A stretch of DNA of 64,000 bases, from positions 1 through 64,000 of the forward strand of contig NZ_FOUZ01000012.1 of assembly GCF_900115015.1 (NCBI RefSeq), in the 5' to 3' direction. The notes beneath the pieces are model-generated. The model worked only from the letters and a program-made list of their open reading frames with translations. It ran no database searches and was not told the DNA's origin. This DNA is from Algoriella xinjiangensis (lineage in GTDB: Bacteria; Bacteroidota; Bacteroidia; Flavobacteriales; Weeksellaceae). This document shows positions 16,422-23,727 of this stretch, piece after piece; positions within the stretch are counted from its first letter, which is position 1, and each line of letters opens with the position of its first letter. A program made the translations under genes and the position numbers.

Positions 16422-17630
16422 TTATAAATCGGATATTATTTCATTGCCGACATCTAATGTTTGATTATCAAAATCCTTCAAGTAAGACATTGTAACATTT
16501 ATACTACTATGCCCCATAGATTCGGAAATTATTTCTGTTTTAGCACCTCTATTCTTCATTATAGTAGCATAAGTATGACGAGCTACATAAGTAGTAATTG
16601 TCTGCTTAATACCTACCAATTCACCAATAGATTTTAACTTTTCATTACATCTTGTAATTACTTTTTGTTTCCTGTAAGCTATTTGCTCATCTGTTAAACC
16701 ATCTTTTAATAGTATTGGGAATACATAAATAGAGTCATCTTCTCTATACCTGTATTTATCTATAATTATTTTAAGTTGTGGAGTAATCTTAATACTAAAA
16801 TCCTTTTTCGTTTTAGATCTTCTATAGTAAAATCTATCTTCATTAATATCTGTCCATTTTAATTTCATCATATCTATAAAGTTCATACCTCGAGCATAAA
16901 AAGAGAACATAAAATAATCATAAGCTTCAATTAAGTCTGGTCTTTCAGTTAAATTCGCACCTTTAAATTTTATATATTCATCTTCACTTAATGCTCTTTT
17001 ATTCCCACTAGATTTTAGTTTTGAGATTTTATACTTCTTAAATGGATAATATTGTTCTTCCAAAATTTCCCTTCTAATTGCTGTATTGACAATAGACCTT
17101 AGTTCTCTCATACGGACTGCTATTCCACCATCTGTATTACCTCTCGCTCTCATAAATACTTCAAACTTTTCAAGAAAACCAGGTGTAATTTTTTCAAATT
17201 GAAGAACATCTATATGAAATTTCTTTAATGTCCTATGTAAATCCTTTATAGTTCTTGCTGTTCCTAATCTCTTAGATACCTTTAATTCATTCTCATACTC
17301 ATCTAAGAACTGATAGACATCAATTGAGACAGGTTCTATTCTTCTAAAAGCTTTTTCAAAATCTTCAAGCGAAAAATTTATCCCTTTTAATTCAAAAGAG
17401 GTAATAATGTCGTAAGCTTCATTTAATTTTAGATTTATTAAATGATTTAAAACTTTATAATCTTTTTCTTTTTTAGTTACTGCTCCATTTTGAAAGTTAT
17501 CTTTAAAACATCTTTTACCTAAGTGAAATTCTTTTTTCTTTCTGTTTTTAGATATTCTAAGGTATATGCCAACTTTACCATCAGACAATAGTTTATTGCC
17601 AATGACAACTTTAAGTGTTGTATTGCTCAT
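16422..17630 (-). CDS. Tyrosine recombinase/integrase of the island
   Basis: This 402-residue site-specific recombinase integrates and excises the island at the tRNA. It has an N-terminal arm-binding region (1-100), a SAM-like core-binding domain (about 105-200), and a catalytic domain with the first Arg in FYARGMNFIDMMKLKW. The box-II motif is TTYVARHTYAT, with Arg and His in place. The nucleophile Tyr is in GHSSINVTMSYLKDFD. This Bacteroidetes type often has Tyr-x-x-Arg instead of His-x-x-Arg. The gene has iterons 60-100 bp upstream that also occur inverted at the left end. It is full length and should be active. Confidence 0.93.
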   Translation of the reverse strand: MSNTTLKVVIGNKLLSDGKVGIYLRISKNRKKKEFHLGKRCFKDNFQNGAVTKKEKDYKVLNHLINLKLNEAYDIITSFELKGINFSLEDFEKAFRRIEPVSIDVYQFLDEYENELKVSKRLGTARTIKDLHRTLKKFHIDVLQFEKITPGFLEKFEVFMRARGNTDGGIAVRMRELRSIVNTAIRREILEEQYYPFKKYKISKLKSSGNKRALSEDEYIKFKGANLTERPDLIEAYDYFMFSFYARGMNFIDMMKLKWTDINEDRFYYRRSKTKKDFSIKITPQLKIIIDKYRYREDDSIYVFPILLKDGLTDEQIAYRKQKVITRCNEKLKSIGELVGIKQTITTYVARHTYATIMKNRGAKTEIISESMGHSSINVTMSYLKDFDNQTLDVGNEIISDL

Positions 17631-17660
17631 TTTCTTAAATTTTAAAGATTAATGAAAAAG

Positions 17661-17680
17661 TAGACTCAGAAAAGAGTCTA
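17661..17680 (-). terminator. Hairpin between the DUF3987 gene and the integrase gene
   Basis: TAGACTC and GAGTCTA form a stem with a 6-base loop, followed on the minus strand by CTTTTTC. It probably separates transcription of the DUF3987 unit from the integrase gene. Confidence 0.65.
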
Positions 17681-17692
17681 CTAAAATTTAAC

Positions 17693-17726
17693 TTTACATG
17701 TTTTACATGTTTTACATGTTTTACAT
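17693..17726. repeat. TTTACATGT iterons, 3.8 copies
   Basis: Three full and one partial copy of the 9-mer TTTACATGT stand in tandem between the DUF3987 gene and the integrase gene. The match 17701-17718 recurs in inverse orientation at 1767-1784. The array may be arm sites of the integrase, an excisionase site, or an origin used by the DUF3987 protein. Confidence 0.6.
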
Positions 17727-17730
17727 AAGG

Positions 17731-19035
17731 TTATATTACCTTTTTATATTTACCTTGAAAAACTCTGATAATAATTTTCTTATTGCACCATTGACTTAGC
17801 TTATCATCAATAGTACGAATAGTAATATTCATTTCTTTACCAATATTAACTGCATCTTGTCTTGAAAACTCATTTACAAGATTATCTAATATGCTCTTAT
17901 CAAAGTCTGATAAAATAAGTGCTTTCGTATTATTAATGAAGACATTTTTTGTATGTTCAAACAATTCTTTAACTAGAAGTATCCCTATTTTAAAATCTAT
18001 ATCATCACAAATAATTTCCTCTAAATTATTTCGATTGATGTCATCAATCCTTCTACAAATTGAAAATATTTGTAAAATCTTTAAAAGGATATTTCCTAAT
18101 CTTTTAACATTAGCATCTAATCCATTACAATCTGATTCTTGTATAAGCTCAGTAGTTTCAGTAAAAAACTCTAAAAATTTTTCTTGTTGATTACAAGTAA
18201 GTTTAAATTCAATATTAACTTTTTCTAACATTTTATAAACATCTAGTAATATGCTTCCTTTTTTTTCAAAATAAGTATTTGCTATTAATGATGTCTTTTG
18301 AAATACATTTTTAAACTTCTGAGGCTCATCAAAATAATAATATATAAATCTAGAAAATAATCCATTTTCAACTGAACTTATTATTGGACTCAATTGGTTG
18401 GGTGTTCCCGAAAGTACAATAGATAACATAGGATTATTTATTTCAAAAAATCTCCCATCAGTGCTCCTACTTATAGATATTGGCTCATTATGAAATACTT
18501 TTCTTAATACATCTGAGTAATTTGCCCAATCATTCTTTAACATAGCCCCTACTGTATCAGCTTCACTTTCCATTATTAGCATCCCATGCTTAGATTTATT
18601 AAAATAAGAGTGCATTTCGGCTGATGAAATATTTCCTGGTAAAATTTTTATCTCTTTCACACTATTTGATTCTGATGGTTTTTTATTTTTCTTTGATTCT
18701 TCTTTACTTTCAGGAATCAAATCTTCATCAGATACTTCAAAAAGATTATTATCTTTTTGAACATATTTATGAATAGGTTCCAGCAGTTTTCTACTTATAT
18801 TAATAACTCCTTTTCCAGAGGCTGCATTTGCTAAAATTGCCAAATATAAATGTGGATAAACTTTTCTACCATCGTATTCAGAATAATAGTTTGGGAAACA
18901 ATCACTTAAAACCCCTAGAGTTGATAATAGAATCATATCTCGTTCTCTTCCTTCATACTCATCTGTTAACTCTTTTATAAAACGTGGTAATTCTTCATAA
19001 ATACCTTGGCTCAATATACTACTGTTATTCTCCAT
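17731..19035 (-). CDS. DUF3987 protein (primase/helicase-like, island replication)
   Basis: The DUF3987 family has a RecA/AAA-like NTPase core and is found in integrative elements and satellites of many bacteria, where it is thought to act in replication of the excised circle. The 434 residues show a degenerate P-loop, LANAASGKGVINISRK (about 89-104), the strand HGMLIMESEADTVGAML, and the segment PMLSIVLSGTPNQLSPIISSVENGLFSRFIYYYF. A winged-helix-like C-terminus follows (FSRQDAVNIGKEMNITIRTIDDKL). The start overlaps the upstream excisionase gene by 11 bp, so they form one unit. It is shorter than fused primase-DUF3987 proteins and lacks a primase domain. Family is fairly sure; the activity is inferred. 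Confidence 0.75.
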   Translation of the reverse strand: MENNSSILSQGIYEELPRFIKELTDEYEGRERDMILLSTLGVLSDCFPNYYSEYDGRKVYPHLYLAILANAASGKGVINISRKLLEPIHKYVQKDNNLFEVSDEDLIPESKEESKKNKKPSESNSVKEIKILPGNISSAEMHSYFNKSKHGMLIMESEADTVGAMLKNDWANYSDVLRKVFHNEPISISRSTDGRFFEINNPMLSIVLSGTPNQLSPIISSVENGLFSRFIYYYFDEPQKFKNVFQKTSLIANTYFEKKGSILLDVYKMLEKVNIEFKLTCNQQEKFLEFFTETTELIQESDCNGLDANVKRLGNILLKILQIFSICRRIDDINRNNLEEIICDDIDFKIGILLVKELFEHTKNVFINNTKALILSDFDKSILDNLVNEFSRQDAVNIGKEMNITIRTIDDKLSQWCNKKIIIRVFQGKYKKVI

Positions 19036-19255
19036 TTTTTCTACTTTTAAAATCTAAACTCTCTTGAAAAACCGCATGTTTACATAACTTCTCTCCTGAA
19101 CTGATCCAGTTCTCTAAATCCTCAACTTTAAAATAAATTTTACCTCCATTCGGTTTATAAAATTTAATTTCTCTATTGGATGTCAACTTATAAAGTGTAG
19201 CCTTGCTAACCTTTAAGTATTCTAAAGCCTCATTGAGGCTTAAAAAATATGTCAT
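19025..19255 (-). CDS. AlpA/excisionase-type HTH protein
   Basis: This 76-residue protein is almost entirely an HTH_17 domain. FLSLNEALEYLKVSKATLYKLTSNREIKFYKP covers the helix-turn-helix, and GGKIYFKVEDLENWIS is the wing and last helix. Such proteins bend DNA at att sites to promote excision or activate integrase genes. It is the first gene of the unit with DUF3987. Its 157-bp upstream region holds repeated TGTAGA motifs, which could be its own binding sites. Confidence 0.85.
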   Translation of the reverse strand: MTYFLSLNEALEYLKVSKATLYKLTSNREIKFYKPNGGKIYFKVEDLENWISSGEKLCKHAVFQESLDFKSRKNGE

Positions 19256-19378
19256 AATTTTTCTATTTTAAAAGCTCACCGTGCGCACTTAATAATATGA
19301 GCTGATTAATAATGATGCAAAGATTTATGAAGAAGTAATACAGACCAAGTGTAGATTTTGTAGATATTATAGTATTTA

Positions 19379-19397
19379 TTGTAGAAGACTTGTAGAC
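19379..19397. repeat. Phased 8-mer pair TTGTAGAA/TTGTAGAC
   Basis: TTGTAGAA starts at 19379 and TTGTAGAC at 19390, an 11-bp period with spacer GAC. Two more TGTAGAT motifs lie at 19350 and 19359. The same 8-mer pair occurs 44 kb away at 63084-63102. Possibly bound by the AlpA-like protein or a recombinase. Confidence 0.4.
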
Positions 19398-19403
19398 ATG
19401 AAA

Positions 19404-19431
19404 AAACCACCTTTATATAGGAAGGTGGTTT
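19404..19431 (-). terminator. Terminator overlapping a stop codon
   Basis: The arms AAACCACCTT and AAGGTGGTTT form a 10-bp stem. The stop codon of the gene at 19413-20264 lies inside it, so the transcript ends right at the end of the coding region. On the minus strand a T-run follows. Confidence 0.75.
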
Positions 19432-20264
19432 GTTATTATTTGTGGTAGTATTTTTCTATTAGTAACTCTTGTTTTAGAACCAAATTGTTTTTTTATTGAA
19501 CCAAGTTCTTGATTTTCAAAATTTATAAAAAGCAATTGAAGAGTTTCTATAAAAGACTTTCTTATTATTTTCGTAGTGAATAATTCTTTATGTAATACCC
19601 AAAATGTAAAACTAATTGTATCAAGTGAAATATCAGGGTTTAATTTTCTTTCAATTGAAGGTACTTTATCTTCTATTATTAAATAATCTATTTTTTCTAA
19701 AAGATATTCATAGTCTTCTTTATGTAAGATTAGATTTCCTTGCTCATTATTAGAATTTAAGTAACTAAAAATATCTCTTACTAATTTATGAGAGTCTAAC
19801 TTCTGATTATAAATTATTCGTGAAGCATCTATACATAATTTATCTCTCCCTATTGGTATTAGAAATTCATTAACATAGGAAATTATTTTATTTAAACTTT
19901 CATATATAAATGGATATTCATTATAAAATAAGTAATTATCATTGATCAATTTTTGAAATTCTCTTTCAAGTCTATTAATAAAGTTTTCATTATCTATTTC
20001 TACTGATAAACTTGTTTTAGATAAAAAATCCTTTAATCTATTATTCTCTTCATCAATATATTCTTTGAGTATTTCTTCATAACTTTTAAATAATGGTTTA
20101 TCATTTCCTTTTAAAATTTTAAAAAAATTATCTTCAAACGTATAACTATATTCTATTCTTTCTGATTTAAGATATTGGAAATAACTAATATATAAATCAA
20201 CAATCAAAAATTCAAGTTCTGAATTAGAGTTTATAGTTTTATAAAACCTAAAGATTTTATCCAT
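19413..20264 (-). CDS. Uncharacterised helical island protein
   Basis: This 283-residue protein is almost all predicted helix, without signal peptide or membrane segment. The centre (FINRLEREFQKLINDNYLFY) and the C-terminal region (TFWVLHKELFTTKIIRKSFIETLQLLFINFENQELG) suggest a compact helical domain. The latter resembles, by eye, the end of RteC-like element regulators, but I do not claim that family. It is the gene nearest the tRNA end of the island, where integration regulators often sit. The terminal Arg/Lys-rich tail (KTRVTNRKILPQ) could touch nucleic acid. Confidence 0.5.
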   Translation of the reverse strand: MDKIFRFYKTINSNSELEFLIVDLYISYFQYLKSERIEYSYTFEDNFFKILKGNDKPLFKSYEEILKEYIDEENNRLKDFLSKTSLSVEIDNENFINRLEREFQKLINDNYLFYNEYPFIYESLNKIISYVNEFLIPIGRDKLCIDASRIIYNQKLDSHKLVRDIFSYLNSNNEQGNLILHKEDYEYLLEKIDYLIIEDKVPSIERKLNPDISLDTISFTFWVLHKELFTTKIIRKSFIETLQLLFINFENQELGSIKKQFGSKTRVTNRKILPQIITNHLPI

Positions 20265-20274
20265 TTTAAATTTT

Positions 20275-20293
20275 GTTTCAGTATTGTTTCAGT
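20275..20293. repeat. Phased 8-mer pair GTTTCAGT x2, right end
   Basis: Exact GTTTCAGT copies start at 20275 and 20286 (11-bp period), 43 bp inside the right att copy. The same block is at 1729-1747 in the same orientation. Confidence 0.5.
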
Positions 20294-20307
20294 GAAAGTA
20301 CAAAAAA

Positions 20308-20331
20308 AGCACCTACATTTCTGTAAGTGCT
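20308..20331 (-). terminator. tRNA terminator supplied by the island
   Basis: The arms AGCACCTACA and TGTAAGTGCT (one G-T pair) and a T-run on the minus strand lie 12 bp past the tRNA 3' end. The island brought this replacement for the displaced hairpin at 1531-1554. Confidence 0.8.
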
Positions 20332-20335
20332 TTGT

Positions 20336-20387
20336 AATAAAGTGGTCCCACTTGGGCTCGAACCAAGGACTTGCTGATTATGAGTCA
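20336..20387 (-). repeat. Right attachment site inside the tRNA gene
   Basis: This is the second copy of the 52-bp direct repeat (first at 1563-1614). Here it is joined to the tRNA 5' half, so the island rebuilds a complete tRNA gene on insertion. Confidence 0.9.
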
Positions 20388-20416
20388 GCTACTCTAACCA
20401 GCTGAGTTATAGGACC
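20343..20416 (-). tRNA. tRNA with CAT anticodon, probably elongator tRNA-Met
   Basis: The cloverleaf is complete: acceptor GGTCCTA pairs with TGGGACC (one G-T pair), the anticodon stem GCTGA/TCAGC holds loop CTCATAA, and the T stem CTTGG/CCAAG holds TTCGAGC. The discriminator is A and CCA is not encoded. The CAT anticodon fits elongator tRNA-Met; a lysidine-modified tRNA-Ile2 cannot be excluded. It does not have the C1-A72 mismatch of an initiator. This is the insertion target of the island. Confidence 0.92.
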
Positions 20417-20505
20417 AGAATTTATAGCTTTAAATTGTTCCTCAAAGCTGAGGTTTACTGCTTAATTCGAGTGCAATATTAATGCTTATTTTTTAAATAA
20501 CAAAA

Positions 20506-20904
20506 TTATTTTACATCTTCGCAAAGCTCTACTAGCACACCATTCGTTGTTTTGGGGTGTAAAAAAACAACACGCTTATTATCTGCGCCTAATTTTGGCG
20601 TTTCATTTATAAAAGTAAAACCTTGATTTTTAAGACGCTCTATTTCAAATTCAATATTTTCTACACCAAAAGCAATGTGGTGAATACCTTCTCTATTTTT
20701 TTCTAAATATTTTTCAATTGCACTATCTTTTTTTTCAGAACCAACTAATTCTATCTTCGAATCACCAACTGCAAAAAAAGAAGTTTTAACTCCTTCCGAC
20801 TCTACTTGCTCCTCTTTATAAGGTGCAGCGCCTAATAATTTCTCAAACAAATCATTCGAAATTCCTAAATCTTTTACCGCAATACCTATATGTTCTATTT
20901 TCAT
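20506..20904 (-). CDS. mce: Methylmalonyl-CoA epimerase
   Basis: This enzyme interconverts the R and S forms of methylmalonyl-CoA in propionate/succinate metabolism. The 132-residue protein is a vicinal-oxygen-chelate (glyoxalase-fold) dimer subunit. It has HIGIAVKDL near the start, IELVGSE, then GIHHIAFGVENIE, and a C-terminal VFLHPKTTNGVLVELCE carrying the last metal-ligand Glu. I chose ATG 20904 because the longer frame to 21024 runs into the divergent TPR gene and adds 40 unrelated residues. First core gene next to the tRNA. Confidence 0.9.
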   Translation of the reverse strand: MKIEHIGIAVKDLGISNDLFEKLLGAAPYKEEQVESEGVKTSFFAVGDSKIELVGSEKKDSAIEKYLEKNREGIHHIAFGVENIEFEIERLKNQGFTFINETPKLGADNKRVVFLHPKTTNGVLVELCEDVK

Positions 20905-20979
20905 GTGTCTGTTTTTGTAAAGATAGAGTTTTCTTAAAATTTTATTTAAAATTTCGAGAGTTTGTTGTAATATTGAACT

Positions 20980-21735
20980 ATGAGTTTTTATGAAGAAGGG
21001 AGTCAATATCTCCACAAAGGTCAATACAGAAAGGCTATCGATTATTTTACATTATCGATTAAGCGTCAAATTGAAGTGGCAAATTCATATTTCGGACGTG
21101 GATTAAGCCAATATTATATGAAGCAAAATACAGATGCTATCAAAGATTTTGATAAGGCAATTGAATTAGATGCTAAAAATCCTAATTTCTATTTTTATAG
21201 AGGTATGGCAAATTTCAATCAATTTAATCCGACAAAAGCATCCGAAAATTTTGATCAAGTAATTGCAATCGATCCAAATCATTTTGTGGCGTATCATCAA
21301 AAAGGATATGTTTTAATGAATTTGAATAAATATGACGAAGCAATTCAGTGTTTTAATAAATCGTTAGAAATTAATCCTGATTACGAATCATGTTACCACA
21401 ATCGTGCATTTTGCTACGATCAATTACAAGAATTTGATAAAGCAATCGAAGATTATTCGAAAGTTATTGCTTTAAAACCACATTTCTTATCGTATTATAA
21501 TCGCGGAAATACGTATTTCATTTTACAAGATTTAGAAAAAGCTTTGGACGATTTTAATCAATCAATCGAATTAAATCCAAATCATTTCTTATCATATTAC
21601 AACAAGGGTGCAATTCTCGAAAAAATGGAGAAACAAGACGAAGCAATCGAAGAATTTAAGAAAGCTTTACAGTTAAATCCAGAGTTTCATTTAGCTGCAG
21701 AAAGATTAGAATATTATCAACAACAAAATTCATAG
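20980..21735 (+). CDS. TPR-repeat protein
   Basis: The 251 residues form about seven tetratricopeptide repeats, for example AIDYFTLSIKR, AIKDFDKAIELDAKNPNFYFYRGMANF, AIQCFNKSLEINPDYESCYHNRAF and AIEEFKKALQLNPEFHLAAERL. There is no signal peptide, so it is cytoplasmic and probably a protein-binding scaffold. No catalytic domain is present. It is divergent from the epimerase gene with a 75-bp gap and ends at a strong terminator. Confidence 0.85.
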   Translation: MSFYEEGSQYLHKGQYRKAIDYFTLSIKRQIEVANSYFGRGLSQYYMKQNTDAIKDFDKAIELDAKNPNFYFYRGMANFNQFNPTKASENFDQVIAIDPNHFVAYHQKGYVLMNLNKYDEAIQCFNKSLEINPDYESCYHNRAFCYDQLQEFDKAIEDYSKVIALKPHFLSYYNRGNTYFILQDLEKALDDFNQSIELNPNHFLSYYNKGAILEKMEKQDEAIEEFKKALQLNPEFHLAAERLEYYQQQNS

Positions 21736-21766
21736 AAACCGTTTCTTTTAGAAACGGTTTTTTTTA
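21735..21766 (+). terminator. Terminator after the TPR gene
   Basis: GAAACCGTTTC and GAAACGGTTT form the stem, followed by eight T. Confidence 0.85.
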
Positions 21767-21855
21767 TTCAGATTTCTAAATACACGCATTTCTTAACTTA
21801 AATCAATGTACACTATTTTGTTTGCACGTTACTTTGCATTGTAAACAAAAGTATA

Positions 21856-22194
21856 ATGCAGGTTCAGATTGCCGTTTTTGGAAAGAATAAAGAAATTGTT
21901 GACACTTTGGAGCGAGTGATTAACAAGAATGATGATTGGATGGCTTTCTGCGCTTGTACGCAAGAGAATTTGAAGCAAATTGTTTACGAAAACTCAATAA
22001 ATATTGTGTTGTACAGCAGCGGAATTGGCGAACAAGAATTAGAAAATATAGAAAATTGGCTGAAAAGATTTTTTCCGACAATTATTCAAATTCAACATTT
22101 TGGTGGAGGAAGTGGTTTATTGCAATGCGAAATAAACAGTGCATTGGCAGGAATAAAACCAATTTGCAAACCATTATTCAACGAAATTAGTTAG
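21856..22194 (+). CDS. Uncharacterised 112-residue protein, receiver-like fold possible
   Basis: I do not recognise a specific family. The alternation of strands and helices (VQIAVFGKNKEIVDTLERVI, INIVLYSSGIGEQELENIENWL, PTIIQIQHFGGGSGLLQCEINSAL) looks like a small Rossmann-like or receiver-like domain. The usual phosphorylated Asp cluster is absent, and a Gly-rich HFGGGSG loop is present. It stands alone between two terminators. Confidence 0.6.
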   Translation: MQVQIAVFGKNKEIVDTLERVINKNDDWMAFCACTQENLKQIVYENSINIVLYSSGIGEQELENIENWLKRFFPTIIQIQHFGGGSGLLQCEINSALAGIKPICKPLFNEIS

Positions 22195-22219
22195 GGAAAA
22201 TAAGTAGTATTAGTAAGTG

Positions 22220-22261
22220 AAAAATCCTTTACCAAAGCTTGTTTGGAAAGGATTTTTTTTT
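22220..22261 (+). terminator. Terminator
   Basis: AAATCCTTT and AAAGGATTT arms with an inner CCAAA/TTTGG stem, followed by a T-run. It ends the gene at 21856-22194. Confidence 0.8.
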
Positions 22262-22264
22262 GAT

Positions 22265-22645
22265 TTATATATTTTTTAGAATCCAATAATCACGAGAAAT
22301 TCCGACATCGCTGCGGTTAATTTCTACTTCATCACAAAAATCTAGAAACAATTCGTCCAATGTTTTATCAATTTTTGGCGTAGAACCCAACAATTGACTA
22401 ATTACAGTATTTGTTTGGTTCTCCATTAATTTACCCGAAAAATTTGAAATATTATTTTCCTGAAAACCAATAAATGTACTTGGTACAAAAAAAGTAACCT
22501 CATCTGTTATTACAACCAAAAAAGTTGTTGATTTTTTAATTAATTGAATCGATTTTTTTATTTCTTGTTCAGTTCCAAGTTCTAAACCTTCTAAAAAAAG
22601 CTCAACATTATCTAAAATCTCTTCCTTATCTTTTACCAATTCCAT
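22265..22645 (-). CDS. Uncharacterised 126-residue protein
   Basis: I do not recognise this protein. The first third is acidic and helical (KEEILDNVELFLEGLELG). The middle has two strands, FLVVITDEVTFFVPSTFIGFQENNI, and it ends with DVGISRDYWILKNI. No membrane or signal sequence is seen. It is separated by 30 bp from the TPR-like gene upstream on the same strand, so they may be co-transcribed. Confidence 0.6.
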   Translation of the reverse strand: MELVKDKEEILDNVELFLEGLELGTEQEIKKSIQLIKKSTTFLVVITDEVTFFVPSTFIGFQENNISNFSGKLMENQTNTVISQLLGSTPKIDKTLDELFLDFCDEVEINRSDVGISRDYWILKNI

Positions 22646-22675
22646 CCCGTAATTTTTTGCAAAATTAGAAAAAAA

Positions 22676-23548
22676 TTAGTCTTCTTTCAATAATTCTTCG
22701 ACTTCTAAATAAGCTTTGTACGATTTTACAAAATCGTGGTCAAAATCAATTTCATCCAAACGCATTTCAACTGTCTGTTTATCTACATCTATCAAATCTA
22801 AAACTGTTTGTACATTATAATTATCCACTTGTTCAAAAGTTGGATAAAGTGTAATTTGTTTTAAAGTTAGAGCAAAAATAAAGCAATTTATTCCATTAAA
22901 ATTAACACCGATATCAGCGAAATTTTTATAAAAAGCAATCAAATTTGTTTTGAGTTGAAGATTGTAATTAAAACTTTTTAATTTGAAGTTTTTCAACACC
23001 AAACGATTGGTTGTATTCAGTACTATTTGCTCTGTTATTTGCAAATTATGACTTAATAATTCAAGCAATTTTTTATCATCTTCTAACTGATACAAATTAT
23101 TTAAATATCGTTTAGCTTCCTCAAAATTAAACAATTCCAAATTTACTAAAACCGATAAAAACAAAAACCGTTTGTTGGTTGGATACACAATTTCTATCTC
23201 TTGTAAATACTTTTGTGCTTCTTCAAATTTAAGTTTATGAATATAATATTCGGCAATATAAAAGTTAGCCGCAAACAAATAATGGTCTTGTTTTTTGGCT
23301 TCGATAAGATAAAGAATTGATTCTTCGTTAAAGTTTAAATTGCGCTGAACAACACCTTTCAAAAAAAGTGCTTTTTTATCATTTGGAAATTCGTGCAACA
23401 GCTGATTTAATAAATCTTGCGCTTTAATTAATTGCTGAATTGGATTGTGGATAATCGAAAAACTTTCCCAAACAGGATACATATTTTCATCTACCTTCTC
23501 GTCGAGAATTAAGAAAAAAATGTCGTTAAATAATCGATTATAATCCAC
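22676..23548 (-). CDS. TPR-like helical protein
   Basis: This 290-residue protein lacks a signal peptide. Repeated helical pairs typical of degenerate TPRs are seen at about residues 45-170: LLNQLLHEFPNDKKALFLKGVVQRN, SILYLIEAKKQDHYLFAANFYIAEYY and AKRYLNNLYQLEDDKKLL. The C-terminal 120 residues have no recognisable motif. It lies just upstream of the small gene at 22265-22645 on the same strand. Probably a cytoplasmic binding protein of unknown partner. Confidence 0.6.
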   Translation of the reverse strand: MDYNRLFNDIFFLILDEKVDENMYPVWESFSIIHNPIQQLIKAQDLLNQLLHEFPNDKKALFLKGVVQRNLNFNEESILYLIEAKKQDHYLFAANFYIAEYYIHKLKFEEAQKYLQEIEIVYPTNKRFLFLSVLVNLELFNFEEAKRYLNNLYQLEDDKKLLELLSHNLQITEQIVLNTTNRLVLKNFKLKSFNYNLQLKTNLIAFYKNFADIGVNFNGINCFIFALTLKQITLYPTFEQVDNYNVQTVLDLIDVDKQTVEMRLDEIDFDHDFVKSYKAYLEVEELLKED

Positions 23549-23727
23549 AGTGTTTTGTTTTATTAGTGCTAAAATTAATACATTTCTACATATATAACTT
23601 GATCATATTATAAAAATAATAATCAATATTAATTCATTTAAAAGAAAATTATACTATTAGTTAATTAATTAATAGCGTTTTAATCTAAATCATTTATAAT
23701 ATATTTAAAAAATTTAAATCAAAATAT

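Larger units (their letters stand above)
1563..20387. mobile_element. tRNA-integrated genomic island carrying restriction systems
   Basis: The element is bounded by the 52-bp direct repeat at 1563-1614 and 20336-20387. It has its own tyrosine integrase (16422-17630), an AlpA-like excisionase (19025-19255), a DUF3987 protein and a Sak4-like recombination ATPase. Cargo is a type I restriction-modification operon and a McrBC pair. I see no relaxase, coupling protein, VirB4 or phage structural gene, so it is not self-conjugative or a complete prophage. It may move with a helper, as satellites do. Gene content is clearly AT-rich, and the gene order has no core-metabolism genes. Confidence 0.85.

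Noticed and set aside
17693-17726. CRISPR array
   Set aside because: Units are 9 bp with no unique spacers and no cas genes occur in the window.
1563-20387. Self-transmissible conjugative element or prophage
   Set aside because: No relaxase, coupling protein, conjugation ATPase, terminase, capsid or tail gene is visible.
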